Assembly (NCBI GenBank): GCA_965217095.1
Contig: OZ244235.1
Location: 3,906,001 to 3,970,000 of the forward strand
Direction of reading: 5' to 3'
Length of the DNA: 64,000 bases
Source of the DNA: CAYNZV01 sp965217095
GTDB lineage: Bacteria; Latescibacterota; UBA2968; UBA8231
The notes under the pieces are model-generated. The model worked only from the letters and a program-made list of their open reading frames with translations. It had not been told where the DNA came from and did not search any database. Positions 1 through 9,500 of this stretch are shown here, in pieces. A program made the translations under genes and the position numbers. Position 1 is the first letter of the stretch. Each line of letters begins with the position of its first letter.

Positions 1-265
1 TCGCAATGAAAAGATCGAGCAGTACACGAAGAGATTGCGCGCCGTTGAGGAAATAGCGACCGCGCAGCCGGGCGTGGAAAATGCTTTCGCGCTCCAGAAT
101 GGTAGGGAGATCCGAGTATTGGTCAACTCCGAACAAGTGGACGATGCCTATGCCGATCAGTTGGCGGACGACATCGTCGACAAGCTGGAGGAGGAGTTGG
201 AGCAACCCGGCCAGATGAAGGTCTGCGTAATCCGCGAGGTGCGCGCCGTCCATTACGCCCGCTGA
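1..265 (+). CDS. rny: Ribonuclease Y, C-terminal end (partial)
   Basis: The reading frame enters from the left edge (frame of base 2) and stops at TGA 263-265. The visible 87 or so residues match the end of RNase Y: a GVENAFALQNGREIRV segment, then a VDD...A..LA.DI..K.EEELE..GQ run, and the terminal CVIREVRAVHYAR. RNase Y is a membrane-anchored endoribonuclease that starts mRNA decay; its HD domain and KH domain lie outside the window. The gene sits 6 bases before a YmdB-type phosphodiesterase, an order common in many phyla. The family call is firm for the tail that can be seen. Confidence 0.9.
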   Translation, partial: RNEKIEQYTKRLRAVEEIATAQPGVENAFALQNGREIRVLVNSEQVDDAYADQLADDIVDKLEEELEQPGQMKVCVIREVRAVHYAR

Positions 266-271
266 GTCGCC

Positions 272-1087
272 GTGAATATCCTCTTTGTCGCCGACGTCTT
301 TGCAAAGGCGGGACGACGGGCGGCGGCCCATATCATCCCACGTTTGATCCGCGATCGGAACATCGATTTCTGCGTCGTCAATGGTGAGAACGCGGCCGGC
401 GGCTTCGGCCTCACCGAGAATATTGTTCGCAAGTTCAAAAGCTACGGCGCCGACGTAATCACCACCGGCAATCACGTCTGGGATCGGAAGGATTTTCTTC
501 CCGTGTTAAATCGGACGGAATTCCTCCTGCGACCCTGCAACTATCCCCGGGAAGTGGCGGGAAAGGGTACTGTCGTCGTCGCCTCCCGCAGTGATATTCC
601 TATAGGCGTCATCAATCTTCAGGGCCGCACCCATTTGCCCAGCATTGACTGCCCCTTCCGGGCCGCTAGAGCGGCAGCCGAAATGCTGCGCCGCGAGACG
701 CCTATCGTTCTCATCGATTTCCACGCGGAAGCAACGGCCGAGAAGGTCGCCCTGGGCTGGCATATGGACGGATTGGTTTCGGCCGTTATCGGGACGCACA
801 CCCATGTTCAGACCGCCGACGAGCGCATACTTCCCCGCGGCACCGCCTACCTTACCGATGCAGGCATGACAGGTCCGCACGATTCGGTGATCGGTGTCCG
901 CTCGGAGATTGCAATCAGGAGGTTCCTCCTGCAAACGCCTATTCGTTTCAAGCCGGCTGAGGAGAATGCGAAGCTCTGCGGTGCAATCGTCGCGGTGAAT
1001 GAGCACAGCGGGAAAGCGGAGCACATCGAGAGACTTCAGCTCGATGTAGAGTCAGGCAGTTCGCAGGCGGACGAAGAGGGGGATTGA
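272..1087 (+). CDS. YmdB-like metallophosphoesterase (TIGR00282 family)
   Basis: 271 aa, GTG start. The protein carries the dimetal ligands of the YmdB 2',3'-cyclic nucleotide phosphodiesterases: Asp8, Glu39 and Asn40 in NGEN, Asn67-His68 in GNHVWD, a His in DFHAEATAEK, and the paired His of GTHTHVQTAD. Its length is normal for the family. Known members hydrolyse cyclic nucleotides and affect RNase Y-linked expression programmes in Bacillus, which fits the position directly after rny. The exact substrate here is inferred. The stop codon directly abuts the ATG of xseA, so translation is probably coupled. Confidence 0.9.
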   Translation: MNILFVADVFAKAGRRAAAHIIPRLIRDRNIDFCVVNGENAAGGFGLTENIVRKFKSYGADVITTGNHVWDRKDFLPVLNRTEFLLRPCNYPREVAGKGTVVVASRSDIPIGVINLQGRTHLPSIDCPFRAARAAAEMLRRETPIVLIDFHAEATAEKVALGWHMDGLVSAVIGTHTHVQTADERILPRGTAYLTDAGMTGPHDSVIGVRSEIAIRRFLLQTPIRFKPAEENAKLCGAIVAVNEHSGKAEHIERLQLDVESGSSQADEEGD

Positions 1088-2341
1088 ATGCTCGAAGAAT
1101 ACGCTGACCTGAGTGCAAACGCGTCGTCCGACCGACGCCCACTTTCGGTCTCTGACCTGACGCTGCAGGTCAAGGATGTCCTGGAGGATGCTCTGCCCCC
1201 GTGCTGGGTGATGGGAGAGGTGTCGGAGTTTACCCACCATAGCTCGGGACATCGCTACTTCACCCTCGTCGACGATTCTTCGCAGCTGAGTTGCGTCATG
1301 TTCAAGTGGCAAGGACGCGGTGTTCGTTTCATACCCGAACGCGGAATGCAGATTCTCGTTCAAGGACATGTATCGGTCTACGAGCGGGGCGGCCGATATC
1401 AGTTTTACGTAACCCGGTTGCAGCCGGCGGGCGTAGGCGAACTTGCTCTAGCGTTCGAGCAGATGAAGAACCGTTTGGACGATGAGGGGCTCTTCGATCC
1501 CGAGCGCAAGCGGCCATTGCCTACCTTTCCCCGATCCGTGGGTGTAGTTACCTCGGCATCCGGGGCCGCGATTCGGGACATCCTTCAGGTTCTCGCTCGC
1601 CGCGCACCCGGTTTGCAGATTGTCTTAGCGCCGGCCCGGGTCCAGGGACCGGGCGCCGCCGAGGAGATCGCGAAGGCAATCCGGAATCTGAACGGCTACG
1701 GAGAGGTGGATATCTTGATTGTGGGACGGGGCGGAGGCTCGCCGGAAGATCTGTGGTGTTTTAATGAGGAAATAGTGGCCCGCGCCATCTATCGATCCGC
1801 CATACCCGTCATCTCGGCGGTCGGCCACGAGATAGACTATACCATCGCCGACTACGTCGCCGACTACCGCGCCGCCACCCCTTCGGCCGCCGCGGAAGTG
1901 GTCGCGGTCGAGCAAGCAGCGTTGACCAGGCGTGTCATCGAACTGCGCCGGCGACTTCGACAGACTATACAGCTGCTGCTGGCAAACATGACCCGGCGCA
2001 TCCAGAGCATGCGGCCGGAACGTTTGTACTTGCGACTGCGCGATCGACTGCTGCAAGGCAACCTGATCGTCGACGACAGACGACACGCTTTGTTGAATGC
2101 GTTTGACTGGTACGCTCGCGGCAGAGTCGAAGCCCTGCGCGGTGCCATGGTTCGCCTCCACGATCTGAGTCCTCTCAGCGGGCTCGGGAGAGGATATTCG
2201 CTGTGCCATCGAGAAAATGGAAAACTGGTGCGCGACAGTGCCCAGCTTCAGATAGGCGACAGCATCAACGTGAGATTCCAGAAAGGCGGAGCCCGTTGTT
2301 TGGTAGAGGAGAAGACCGATGACGAAATCGAAAACGTTTGA
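1088..2341 (+). CDS. xseA: Exodeoxyribonuclease VII large subunit
   Basis: 417 aa. It begins with the N-terminal OB-fold (LSVSDLTLQVKDVLE... VMGEVSEF...SGHRYFTL), followed by the catalytic core with GVVTS.SGAAIRDI, the GRGGGSPEDLWCFNEE motif and an AVGHEIDYTIAD.VAD.RAATPSAAAE segment. A coiled-coil region and the C-terminal RGYSL segment complete the family pattern. With XseB it forms the complex that degrades single-stranded DNA to oligonucleotides. The ATG directly follows the stop of the phosphodiesterase gene, and the 3' end overlaps xseB by 23 bases. Nothing is missing compared with known XseA. Confidence 0.97.
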   Translation: MLEEYADLSANASSDRRPLSVSDLTLQVKDVLEDALPPCWVMGEVSEFTHHSSGHRYFTLVDDSSQLSCVMFKWQGRGVRFIPERGMQILVQGHVSVYERGGRYQFYVTRLQPAGVGELALAFEQMKNRLDDEGLFDPERKRPLPTFPRSVGVVTSASGAAIRDILQVLARRAPGLQIVLAPARVQGPGAAEEIAKAIRNLNGYGEVDILIVGRGGGSPEDLWCFNEEIVARAIYRSAIPVISAVGHEIDYTIADYVADYRAATPSAAAEVVAVEQAALTRRVIELRRRLRQTIQLLLANMTRRIQSMRPERLYLRLRDRLLQGNLIVDDRRHALLNAFDWYARGRVEALRGAMVRLHDLSPLSGLGRGYSLCHRENGKLVRDSAQLQIGDSINVRFQKGGARCLVEEKTDDEIENV

Positions 2342-2567
2342 GGAAGCGCTAGAGCAGTTGGAAGACAGCGTCGAGCGCTTGGAGTCGGGAGATCTAAAAC
2401 TGGAGGATGCCCTGAGTGTATTCGAAGACGGAGTGTCTGCGTCACGACTCTGTAGCAAGTTGCTGGACCAGACCCGGAAGCGAGTCCAGGTGCTTGCCGC
2501 CGAAGAAGACGGTGAATTCACCCTTTCGTTTCTCGATGACGAGGAACCGGAAGATGAGCAGGAGTAG
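2319..2567 (+). CDS. xseB: Exodeoxyribonuclease VII small subunit
   Basis: 82 aa, the usual size for XseB. It has the FEEALEQLE..VE.LE.GDL.LEDAL..FE.G pattern that forms the helical hairpin packing on XseA, followed by a short acidic tail that is not conserved in the family. The ATG lies inside the last 23 bases of xseA, so the two subunits are translationally coupled, as expected for a complex with a fixed excess of small subunit. Confidence 0.95.
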   Translation: MTKSKTFEEALEQLEDSVERLESGDLKLEDALSVFEDGVSASRLCSKLLDQTRKRVQVLAAEEDGEFTLSFLDDEEPEDEQE

Positions 2568-2588
2568 GGGCGGTATCGAGCCGACGCC

Positions 2589-4283
2589 ATGCTGACCCGT
2601 CTCTTCATTAAGGATTTCGCGCTCATCCGGGAGCTGGAAATCGAGTTCTGTGCTGATCTGAACGTGCTCACCGGCGAGACGGGCGCCGGCAAATCGATCA
2701 TACTAGGCGCGTTGAATTCACTCCTGGGCGGCGGCACACGGGCGGACATGGTGCGCGACGGCGCCGACCGCTGTTTGGTAGAAGGCCTGTTTGAATTCCC
2801 CGATGCCAGTCCGGTGTTGGAACTCGTCGCCGGGTCGGGATTCCCAGCGGATGACAACCAGCTGGCCTTGCGACGCGAGATTCTCAGTGGTGGCCGCTCT
2901 CGCGCGTTTGTGAACGGGCTCTCGATTCCGCTCAAGAAACTGCGGGAAATCGGGTCGTCGCTGGTAGACGTCCACGGGCAGCACGAGCATCAATCGCTGC
3001 TGCGGGTTGACCGGCACTCTGCCTACCTGGACGCGTTTGGTGGTTTAACGCCCCGAGCCGACGCGCTTGGTGACCTTTATCGCGAGTATAGCGCCACAAA
3101 GAGCGCCCTGGGAGAATTGCGCCATCAAAAGCTTCGGTATGAAGAGGCGAAGGAGCTCAGGGAGTTCCAGCTTGACGAGATCCGCACCCTCGATCCCAAA
3201 GCGGGAGAGGAGGTAGCCATCGAACAGGAACTCACTGTGCTCGAAAACGGGGAGCGCATACGTCAGGTCACGAGCCAACTGGCCGATGCCCTGTACCAGG
3301 CGGATGGATCGATTGTCGAGCAGATCGGGCGACTGCGCAGGGAGCTGGACCAGGTGGCAGCTATCGACCGCAACCTCGCCGCACCGACCGAACAGATCCA
3401 AGGATTGATCTACGGCACTGAGGAGCTTGCGGCCGATCTTTTGCGCTACTCGGAGAATTTGGATAGCGACCCCGAGCGCATGGCGCAACTGCGGGATCGA
3501 CTCGATGCCTTGCGTCAGCTGGTCGGCAAGTACGGAGGATCGCTGGATAGCCTGATTGCGTTCGCGGCAGAGCTGGAAATGGGAGAGGCCAAATCGGTCG
3601 CGCTAGACGAAGAGATCGCTGCCACCGCCGCGACGCTGGATCGATTGGCAAAGCAGTACACCGCCGCTTGTCTTGATCTATCCGCCGCTCGCGTGCATGT
3701 CGCGGGGAATCTAGTATCGCAGGTGGAAGCCGGCTTGCGCACCCTGGGTGCCCCTAAAGCGGTGTTCGAGGTGCGGCTGGATACGCGGCCGGATCCGGAG
3801 GGTCTCGTTGAGAAAAACGGGGTCCGGGTGCACGCCGACGAGAACGGCCTTGAGCAGGTGGAGTTCTACCTGTCGGCGAACCCGGGAGAGACCCCCAAGC
3901 CGCTGGCCAACGTCGGGTCTGGCGGGGAGCTGTCTCGCATCATGCTCATTCTCAGGGAGCTGATCGCGACCGGGGACGGCGTGTCAACTCTGGTATTCGA
4001 CGAGATTGACACCGGAATCTCGGGCCGCATGGCCGCCGCCGTAGGCAAGAAGCTGAAATCGCTCGCGGCGAGCCACCAGGTCGTGGTCATCACTCACCTG
4101 CCGCAGATAGCGAGTTTGGCGGATCACCACATGGCCGTACGCAAGCGACCGGAGAACGGCCGCATGGTGACTTCGGTCCAGGTGTTGGAAAACGAGGAGC
4201 GCACGGAGGAAATCGCCCAGCTGCTTGCTGGAGAGGAGATATCCGACTCGGCTCGCGAACACGCTCAAAGGATGTTGGGATAA
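2589..4283 (+). CDS. recN: DNA repair protein RecN
   Basis: 564 aa, normal for RecN. It is an SMC-like ATPase acting in double-strand break repair. The Walker A motif GETGAGKS is at residues 29-36, a long coiled coil runs through the middle (about 160-380), the ABC signature GSGGELSRIML comes at about 445, and the Walker B VFDEIDTGISG follows, with VVVITHLPQIAS at the switch. It lies 21 bases after xseB, so three DNA repair genes share one transcription unit here. The ATG at 2589 leaves only one residue-scale margin before the conserved LFIKDFALI start. Confidence 0.97.
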   Translation: MLTRLFIKDFALIRELEIEFCADLNVLTGETGAGKSIILGALNSLLGGGTRADMVRDGADRCLVEGLFEFPDASPVLELVAGSGFPADDNQLALRREILSGGRSRAFVNGLSIPLKKLREIGSSLVDVHGQHEHQSLLRVDRHSAYLDAFGGLTPRADALGDLYREYSATKSALGELRHQKLRYEEAKELREFQLDEIRTLDPKAGEEVAIEQELTVLENGERIRQVTSQLADALYQADGSIVEQIGRLRRELDQVAAIDRNLAAPTEQIQGLIYGTEELAADLLRYSENLDSDPERMAQLRDRLDALRQLVGKYGGSLDSLIAFAAELEMGEAKSVALDEEIAATAATLDRLAKQYTAACLDLSAARVHVAGNLVSQVEAGLRTLGAPKAVFEVRLDTRPDPEGLVEKNGVRVHADENGLEQVEFYLSANPGETPKPLANVGSGGELSRIMLILRELIATGDGVSTLVFDEIDTGISGRMAAAVGKKLKSLAASHQVVVITHLPQIASLADHHMAVRKRPENGRMVTSVQVLENEERTEEIAQLLAGEEISDSAREHAQRMLG

Positions 4284-4292
4284 GCGCCAGCC

Positions 4293-4853
4293 GTGTTGGC
4301 CAACGCGCTCAGCCTTCTACGCATCGCTCTCGCACCTTTCATTGTCCACTCCGTGCAGCACCCCTCCGAACAGATGGTTTGGTGGACGCTTGCACTCCTG
4401 GCGGTTGCGGCGCTCTCCGATCTGGCGGATGGATTCGTTGCCCGCAGGTTCGATCAGGTCAGCCGGACCGGTCGGATACTGGACCCCCTCGCCGACAAGA
4501 TCTTCTCGGTATCGGTGGGGTTTGCGCTGGTCATTTGGCGCGAATTTCCCACCTGGCTATTAGTGACGCTTCTGGTGCGAGATCTGGGAATCGTGGTCGT
4601 CGGAGCCTTCCTGCTTGGAAGGCGCGATGTCGTGATTCCTGCCAATCGCATCGGCAAGAATACAACGGTGGCGTTGGTGTTGACCGCCGTCAGTTTTGTC
4701 GTGGACACCCCCGAACTGTTGCGGGACGCTTTGGTTGGGATTTCAGCCGTATTCCTGCTGCTGTCGAGCGCGAGTTACGTGTTGCTGCTACGCAAGATGC
4801 TGGGTGGAATGGCGTATCAAGCAGAGGAATCTGGCAGTGGAGAACCCAGGTAG
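4293..4853 (+). CDS. CDP-alcohol phosphatidyltransferase (PgsA-like)
   Basis: 186 aa, GTG start. An integral membrane enzyme of the CDP-OH-P family: the catalytic signature DLADGFVARRFDQ...GRILDPLADK matches the DGxxAR-x8-GxxxDxxxD pattern. Five or six hydrophobic segments surround it. The family joins CDP-diacylglycerol to a small alcohol; the size fits phosphatidylglycerophosphate synthase, but the acceptor cannot be read from the sequence. It follows recN by 9 bases. The gene is convergent with the lipoprotein gene at 4873-5610, with only 19 bases between the stops and no clear terminator. Confidence 0.88.
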   Translation: MLANALSLLRIALAPFIVHSVQHPSEQMVWWTLALLAVAALSDLADGFVARRFDQVSRTGRILDPLADKIFSVSVGFALVIWREFPTWLLVTLLVRDLGIVVVGAFLLGRRDVVIPANRIGKNTTVALVLTAVSFVVDTPELLRDALVGISAVFLLLSSASYVLLLRKMLGGMAYQAEESGSGEPR

Positions 4854-4872
4854 CAGGTGCGAATCCCCGAGG

Positions 4873-5610
4873 CTAGTCGATGGCGGGCGGGATTGTTTCG
4901 AGTTCGGCGAGGCGTTCGGCGGCGTACTCCGAGTGGGGAAGATCAGAACCGAAAAGATCGATATAACGCTGCAAAACCTCGGCCTCACTCTCCTCGTTCT
5001 TCAGGCTGCGGTGGGCCATAGCCAGGTTCACGTAACACTCCGGCATCTGCGTGTTCAACTGCACCGCCTTCGACAGCACCTCGACCGCCTTGTCGAACTG
5101 TTCGCGCTGTTTATAGACCTGTCCAAGGTTGTTGTACGCCTCCACCAACGTCGAATCGCTGTCGATCGACTTTAGATAGCTCTCCTCAGCTTCATCCAAC
5201 CGGCCGGTAACCTTGTAGATGAACCCGATGTTGTTGTACGCCTTGGCATCGTTGCTGCGAAAACGCACGGTCTGCATATAAGAGGCTAAGGCCGCTTCAG
5301 CATCGCCGTCCTGATACTGAATCTGCGCCAACTGGAAATGGGCATCGGGAAACGCATCGTGAAGGCGAATGCTGCGTTGGAAACAGACGCGCGCCGAGTC
5401 GGTCATGCCGAATTTCAGGTAGACTTCGCCGAGCCTGAAGTGAACGAGGGGCGAATCGATGTGATTCTCAAGCGAGGAATAGAGCGGTGCGGTTTCCTCC
5501 GCTAGTAGCGCCATCATCGGGTCGACGGGTTGCTCGTCGTCGCAACCGATCAGACCTATGCTGCAAGACAACGTCGCGAGGATCCCGAACTTCACGAAAG
5601 CCTTCGCCAC
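4873..5610 (-). CDS. TPR-repeat lipoprotein
   Basis: 245 aa, GTG start at 5610. A signal peptide ends in a lipobox (LIGC, Cys at about residue 23), so the protein is probably lipid-anchored. The rest is a stack of tetratricopeptide repeats, seen as F.LGEVYLKFGM.D.A...F, HFQLAQIQYQDGDAEAAL, AYNNIGFIYKVTGRLDEAEESY, AYNNLGQVYKQREQFDKAVEV and CYVNLAMAHRSL. TPR proteins mediate protein contacts; no catalytic site is seen. Its start overlaps the end of the preceding lipoprotein gene by 19 bases, so it is the last gene of the minus-strand operon that begins near 9892. Confidence 0.85.
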   Translation of the reverse strand: MAKAFVKFGILATLSCSIGLIGCDDEQPVDPMMALLAEETAPLYSSLENHIDSPLVHFRLGEVYLKFGMTDSARVCFQRSIRLHDAFPDAHFQLAQIQYQDGDAEAALASYMQTVRFRSNDAKAYNNIGFIYKVTGRLDEAEESYLKSIDSDSTLVEAYNNLGQVYKQREQFDKAVEVLSKAVQLNTQMPECYVNLAMAHRSLKNEESEAEVLQRYIDLFGSDLPHSEYAAERLAELETIPPAID

Positions 5611-6170
5611 AACACCCTCGCCGCAAAACGCCAGCCGTACATGGTGAATCTGTCGCGCCTCATCATAGGCCGCTGGAACTCCGTTGCCGTCAGTAAGGTT
5701 CTCCAGTTCAGAACCTTACTTAACGGAATGGCCGGGGCCTCCGCCTGGACGACGCCAAACATGTAGCCTCGGCTGACGGGAATCGGTTCGTTCAAGATGA
5801 CTCGGTTAAATCCGATCTGCTTCGGCAGAACCGTTTCACTCTCGCCCGCAAGTTCGAGAAACTCGCGAGACGAGGCGTATTTAACGATAAGCAACTTTAC
5901 CGGAGTCAGCCGATTCGCGTAAAACTCCCAGGCAAACACCTCGCCCTGGTTCGCCTCCGGCGGAAACCGCAAGGTGGTTTCGATGAAGGTGAGTCCGGCG
6001 TGGTCGATGAGCGAATCCGCCGCGGACAGATTGCCCCAGCCGACCGTGTCGACCTGGGCGTCCCCTTGCCAAAACCTTTCGCCCTCTTTGGCGATCGGGT
6101 GGTCGACGGTCTCGACGTTCTCCGCGGCGCAGCCAACGAGGAACGCTGCAAGAATAAGGAGGGCGCTCAC
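5592..6170 (-). CDS. Hypothetical lipoprotein with basic C-terminal tail
   Basis: 192 aa, GTG start at 6170. The first 14 residues form a short lipoprotein signal ending in LVGC. The middle (about 30-150) looks like a beta-rich extracytoplasmic domain (LSAADSLIDHAGLTFIETTL, GEVFAWEFYAN). The last 38 or so residues are different in character, rich in Arg and Trp, ending YGWRFAARVLWRRLS. A perfect 11-base inverted repeat lies in the DNA for the junction between the two (5692-5720). I recognise no family. It is co-transcribed with the TPR lipoprotein that overlaps its 3' end. Confidence 0.65.
   Translation of the reverse strand: MSALLILAAFLVGCAAENVETVDHPIAKEGERFWQGDAQVDTVGWGNLSAADSLIDHAGLTFIETTLRFPPEANQGEVFAWEFYANRLTPVKLLIVKYASSREFLELAGESETVLPKQIGFNRVILNEPIPVSRGYMFGVVQAEAPAIPLSKVLNWRTLLTATEFQRPMMRRDRFTMYGWRFAARVLWRRLS
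5692..5720. repeat. Perfect 11-base inverted repeat inside a coding region
   Basis: The arms AGTAAGGTTCT (5692-5702) and AGAACCTTACT (5710-5720) are exact reverse complements separated by 7 bases. The repeat lies in the 3' third of the lipoprotein gene at 5592-6170. In RNA it would form a stable hairpin on either strand, with no T run after it. The function is unknown: a protein site, an mRNA stability element or chance. Confidence 0.6.
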
Positions 6171-6176
6171 GTTACT

Positions 6177-6371
6177 TCATTCGTCGTCAGGTTTTGAAGA
6201 GCCGTACTGGCGGCGGGCAGCCACCAGGTTCCGCGAGTGCCATTGGTGCCAGAACCTGCGGAAAAGGCGGTCGACTTCGACGAAGTCTACCTCTTCTTCC
6301 TTGAATTCCACCTGCCGCCGCAGGGTGCGGTTTCGATTCGTCCCATGCGGCAGGCGCATCAGCTTGAGCAT
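6177..6371 (-). CDS. Small hypothetical protein, 64 aa
   Basis: ATG at 6371 is preceded 5 bases upstream by GAGG, a fair ribosome site. The protein is highly charged, with a basic start (GTNRNRTLRRQ), an acidic middle (EFKEEEVDFVEVD) and a Trp/Arg-rich part (RLFRRFWHQWHSR). There is no signal peptide or recognised domain. It lies between a 40-aa ORF and the lipoprotein gene with 7 and 6 bases to each side, in the same orientation, which supports it being translated in the operon. No homology can be claimed. Confidence 0.45.
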   Translation of the reverse strand: MLKLMRLPHGTNRNRTLRRQVEFKEEEVDFVEVDRLFRRFWHQWHSRNLVAARRQYGSSKPDDE

Positions 6372-6378
6372 CGACGCC

Positions 6379-6501
6379 TCAGTTGGGATGTATCCAACGA
6401 CGCCAGTAGGCGTGCGCTTCCCGCTGGACGCGCAGCCTCGTGAATTTGTCCAACATCTCGATAATCTTCAGTCGCAATGCGAATTTGCGCAGATCGATCA
6501 C
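6379..6501 (-). CDS. Very small hypothetical protein, 40 aa
   Basis: GTG at 6501 follows a strong ribosome site, GAGGAGA, 8 bases upstream; this site overlaps the stop codon of the large upstream gene, so the two would be coupled. The peptide is amphipathic and basic: MIDLRKFALRLKIIEMLDKF, then a segment ending YWRRWIHPN. It resembles its 64-aa neighbour only in being Trp/Arg rich. It may be a true small protein or the remnant of a larger one in another frame. No family is recognised. Confidence 0.45.
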   Translation of the reverse strand: MIDLRKFALRLKIIEMLDKFTRLRVQREAHAYWRRWIHPN

Positions 6502-6514
6502 CTGTGGAATCTCC

Positions 6515-9500
6515 TCAAAGGTTGAAACCGAAGTAATAGCGATACTTGTCTATCGAACCGTCATCAGCGAACTGATTTCGATCCAGCGGTCGAGCCACCT
6601 GGAAGAAAGCGAACATGGGGATGCGGTAAAACGTGAACATCTGCATGCGAACCTCACCGCCGATATCGCGAATAACATCGTCGCCGTCGAAATCGCCCAG
6701 CCTGAACTTGTCGAAGTTCCCCACGGCGCCCACCTCGGCAAACAGCCGACCATAGAGTTTCGCGAAGGTAAAGTTCATAAAGCGCAAATTCAGACGCGAG
6801 ACCAGAGGGAAGGTGTATTCCACCTTTCCGTACATCAGCTTCGATCCCGATTGGGAGAAATACGGATACCCGCTCATCAAGTTGAGCCCGCCCAGGTAAT
6901 AACGCAGAGGCCAGTAGAAGCGTCCTTCGAACAAACCTCCATCCGGTATGAATCCGGGTTTGAGCTTCACGTTTCGATACGCTCCCAACATCTGGAATCC
7001 AACGGCGTTACCGAAGGGAAGACCAATCCGCTCGCTGTACATGCCTACGTACTCGTTTACGCGGAACCGCTTTTTGGCCGGGCCGAATGCATCCAACGGA
7101 ACGCCGTTGGTTGAGGTCTGCTGGGCAATTGAATCGGCCACCGTGGGCGCGCTGTAACGGTAGAGAAAAGAAAACTCCCGTCCCTGTCGATAGAAAGCCT
7201 GGTCTGCGGTCGGTTTCCAATTCTGATATGTCCAGCCGATGGAGATATCGTGGGCCGAAAAGAAGTCGAGCCCGTCGTAGAACGACTGGCTGCTGTTCGC
7301 ATCCACTAACAGGGTATCCTGTTCCAGCGGGATATCATCAACCTGATCCGTTATATCCACGCCGTCCTGAACCACGAAGATCTGTTGCTGAACGCGAAAC
7401 CGGCGCAGGTCCCAGTTCTCTCGATAATCGCGGCGGAAGTACTGAAACGACAGTCGCTGGCGACGGGTTAGAGGCACATCGATCCCCAGGGCAACCTGTT
7501 CGTAGGTGCTCTTGAACAGATCCTCGCGGCTGTCCAGCTCGTTCACGTACTGCCGCACATCGGGAATCAGCAGACTGCGCGTCGAATCCACCGGCGTGAA
7601 TATCGTGGACACCGGAATGGTGTCGTTCGCCACCGTATTGCCCTTGATCAGATTGTCGATCTCGAGTCGGCGGTACATGGCGTAAAACGACGGATTGAAG
7701 GTGCGGTTGTTGCCCACCATCGGCCGCAAACTGCGCTGGGCGAACAGCACCAGGTCGGTATTGAAATCGGTGTCCTCACGAAGGTTTTTCCCCGCGGTGA
7801 GGCGAGCCACAAACTGCTGACCGCCGAACATCTCGCCCGTGGAAAACCAGGCGCCACCGCTGACCTGATTGAGTCCGAAGGTATCCCCCACGAAGGTGGG
7901 GCCGACGTTCAACAGGGGAATGAGACGATACGTCTTGCGGCCACCATAACGCTGAATCTCATACTCAGCCTGGAATGGATCAGACAACTCCGCGCCCTGG
8001 AAAATCGATTGAAAATCGCGCTGAGCGACGAACTCCAACGGCTGGGACCGCTGGTACTCCCCCAGCTCGAATTCGAAGAGGTCGTGATTGGAGGCGTGGT
8101 AGCTCGCGTACACGACCTTCCCGTCGGGGGACACCGTTGGCGTAAACGCCCCGCCCAGAACATTGGTCAGTTGCTCTACCTCACCGGTTTCCATGGTGTA
8201 TCGATAGATGTTGAAGATCCCGGTCTGGTCGGATGAGTAGACGAATCCGCTGCCGTCGGTCAACCAGCTAGGGTCGCGCTCGTCGAACCGCGAAGCGACC
8301 ATGGGTCGGAAACCCGAGGTATCGGGATCGGGAAAAGCTAGCGTATCCGGAAATACTTCCAGTGAATCCGTGCGGTCGACGGTGGTAAGACGAGCGCGAC
8401 GTTTGGTCTTCTTGTCTGGCTTCGGCGGGCTATCAGCCCGTATCATGGCGATATCGCGATCCTCGCCGCGGAAGATCGAGAACAGGAGCCACTTGCCGTC
8501 GGGCGACCATTGCGGACCCCAGTACTGGGTTGCATCGTTGTTGTTGGTTAGGTATTTGAGTCCGGTGCCATCGCTATTGATCAAACCCAGATTATTGGTG
8601 CCGTCTTCGTTGCGTACGAAAACGATCTTCTCGCCGTCGGGAGAGAACTGAGGATCTTTAGCGCGGAGGTTGGCGCTGATGCGGCGCTCTCTCTTGTTCG
8701 ACAGGTCGTAGACATAGAGATCGTTGAAACCTCCGTTGCTGCGCACGTAGACCAGCTCGTTGCCGTCGGGAGACCAGGAGCTCCGGGTGTGGACCCAGTC
8801 AGCCGCAAAGTCGCCAAACCGCTTGTTGCGCCTGACGGTCTGTTTCTTTCCGGTCTTGAGGTCGTAGATCTTCAGGAAGGTGATGGCATAATCCCAGTCC
8901 TCGCTGGACAGGTACGCGAGTTTCTTGCCATCAGGAGAAAACGCCGGATAATACTCGCGAATGCCTTCGTTTAACGGGCGCAGCGCCTTGCCCTCGAAAA
9001 AGGTGTTGCCGCGGACCTCTTCAGCCTGTTGACTGTACTGCTCCTTCAAGAAATCCTTCCAGTCGTCGTATAGCTGATCGGCAGAGATGCCGAGCACCGA
9101 TCGAATCGCCGGATCGAAGCTGAGATGGCCGGTATGGTGGGTGAGCTCTTCGACCTTCTCCGGTCCGTACAGCTCGGAGATATAGGTCAGCAACGCGTAC
9201 CCCTGGTTGTAGACCATCTCACCGTAGTTGGCTCCGGTTCGGTTCTGGACCGTGCCCATCTCTTCATAGGAAAGCAGGTCGTCCTCCAACACCGCCATGC
9301 GCAACAGCATGTCGCGATGGGTGTCCCAATCCTCGTAACCAAGCCGGTTGGTCGCGAATTGCGCTACTCCTTCCGACCACCACCGGGGCGCGTTCATGTG
9401 GTAAAGCGGTAACGAAAAACTGATGTCGGGGTTGGAGTCGAAGCGGGAAACGGACAACAGCGCAAATTGAAACGGCCATTTCTTGCGCGCCATGTTCAAC

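Noticed and set aside
1625..2935. Minus-strand open frame of 436 codons across xseA, xseB and recN
   Set aside because: It lies antisense to three certain genes and its translation is Ser/Arg-rich low complexity, as expected from the shadow of a GC-rich gene.
4850..4880. GGTGCGAATCCC, like a tRNA T-loop, after the phosphatidyltransferase gene
   Set aside because: No D arm, anticodon arm or acceptor stem can be folded around it.
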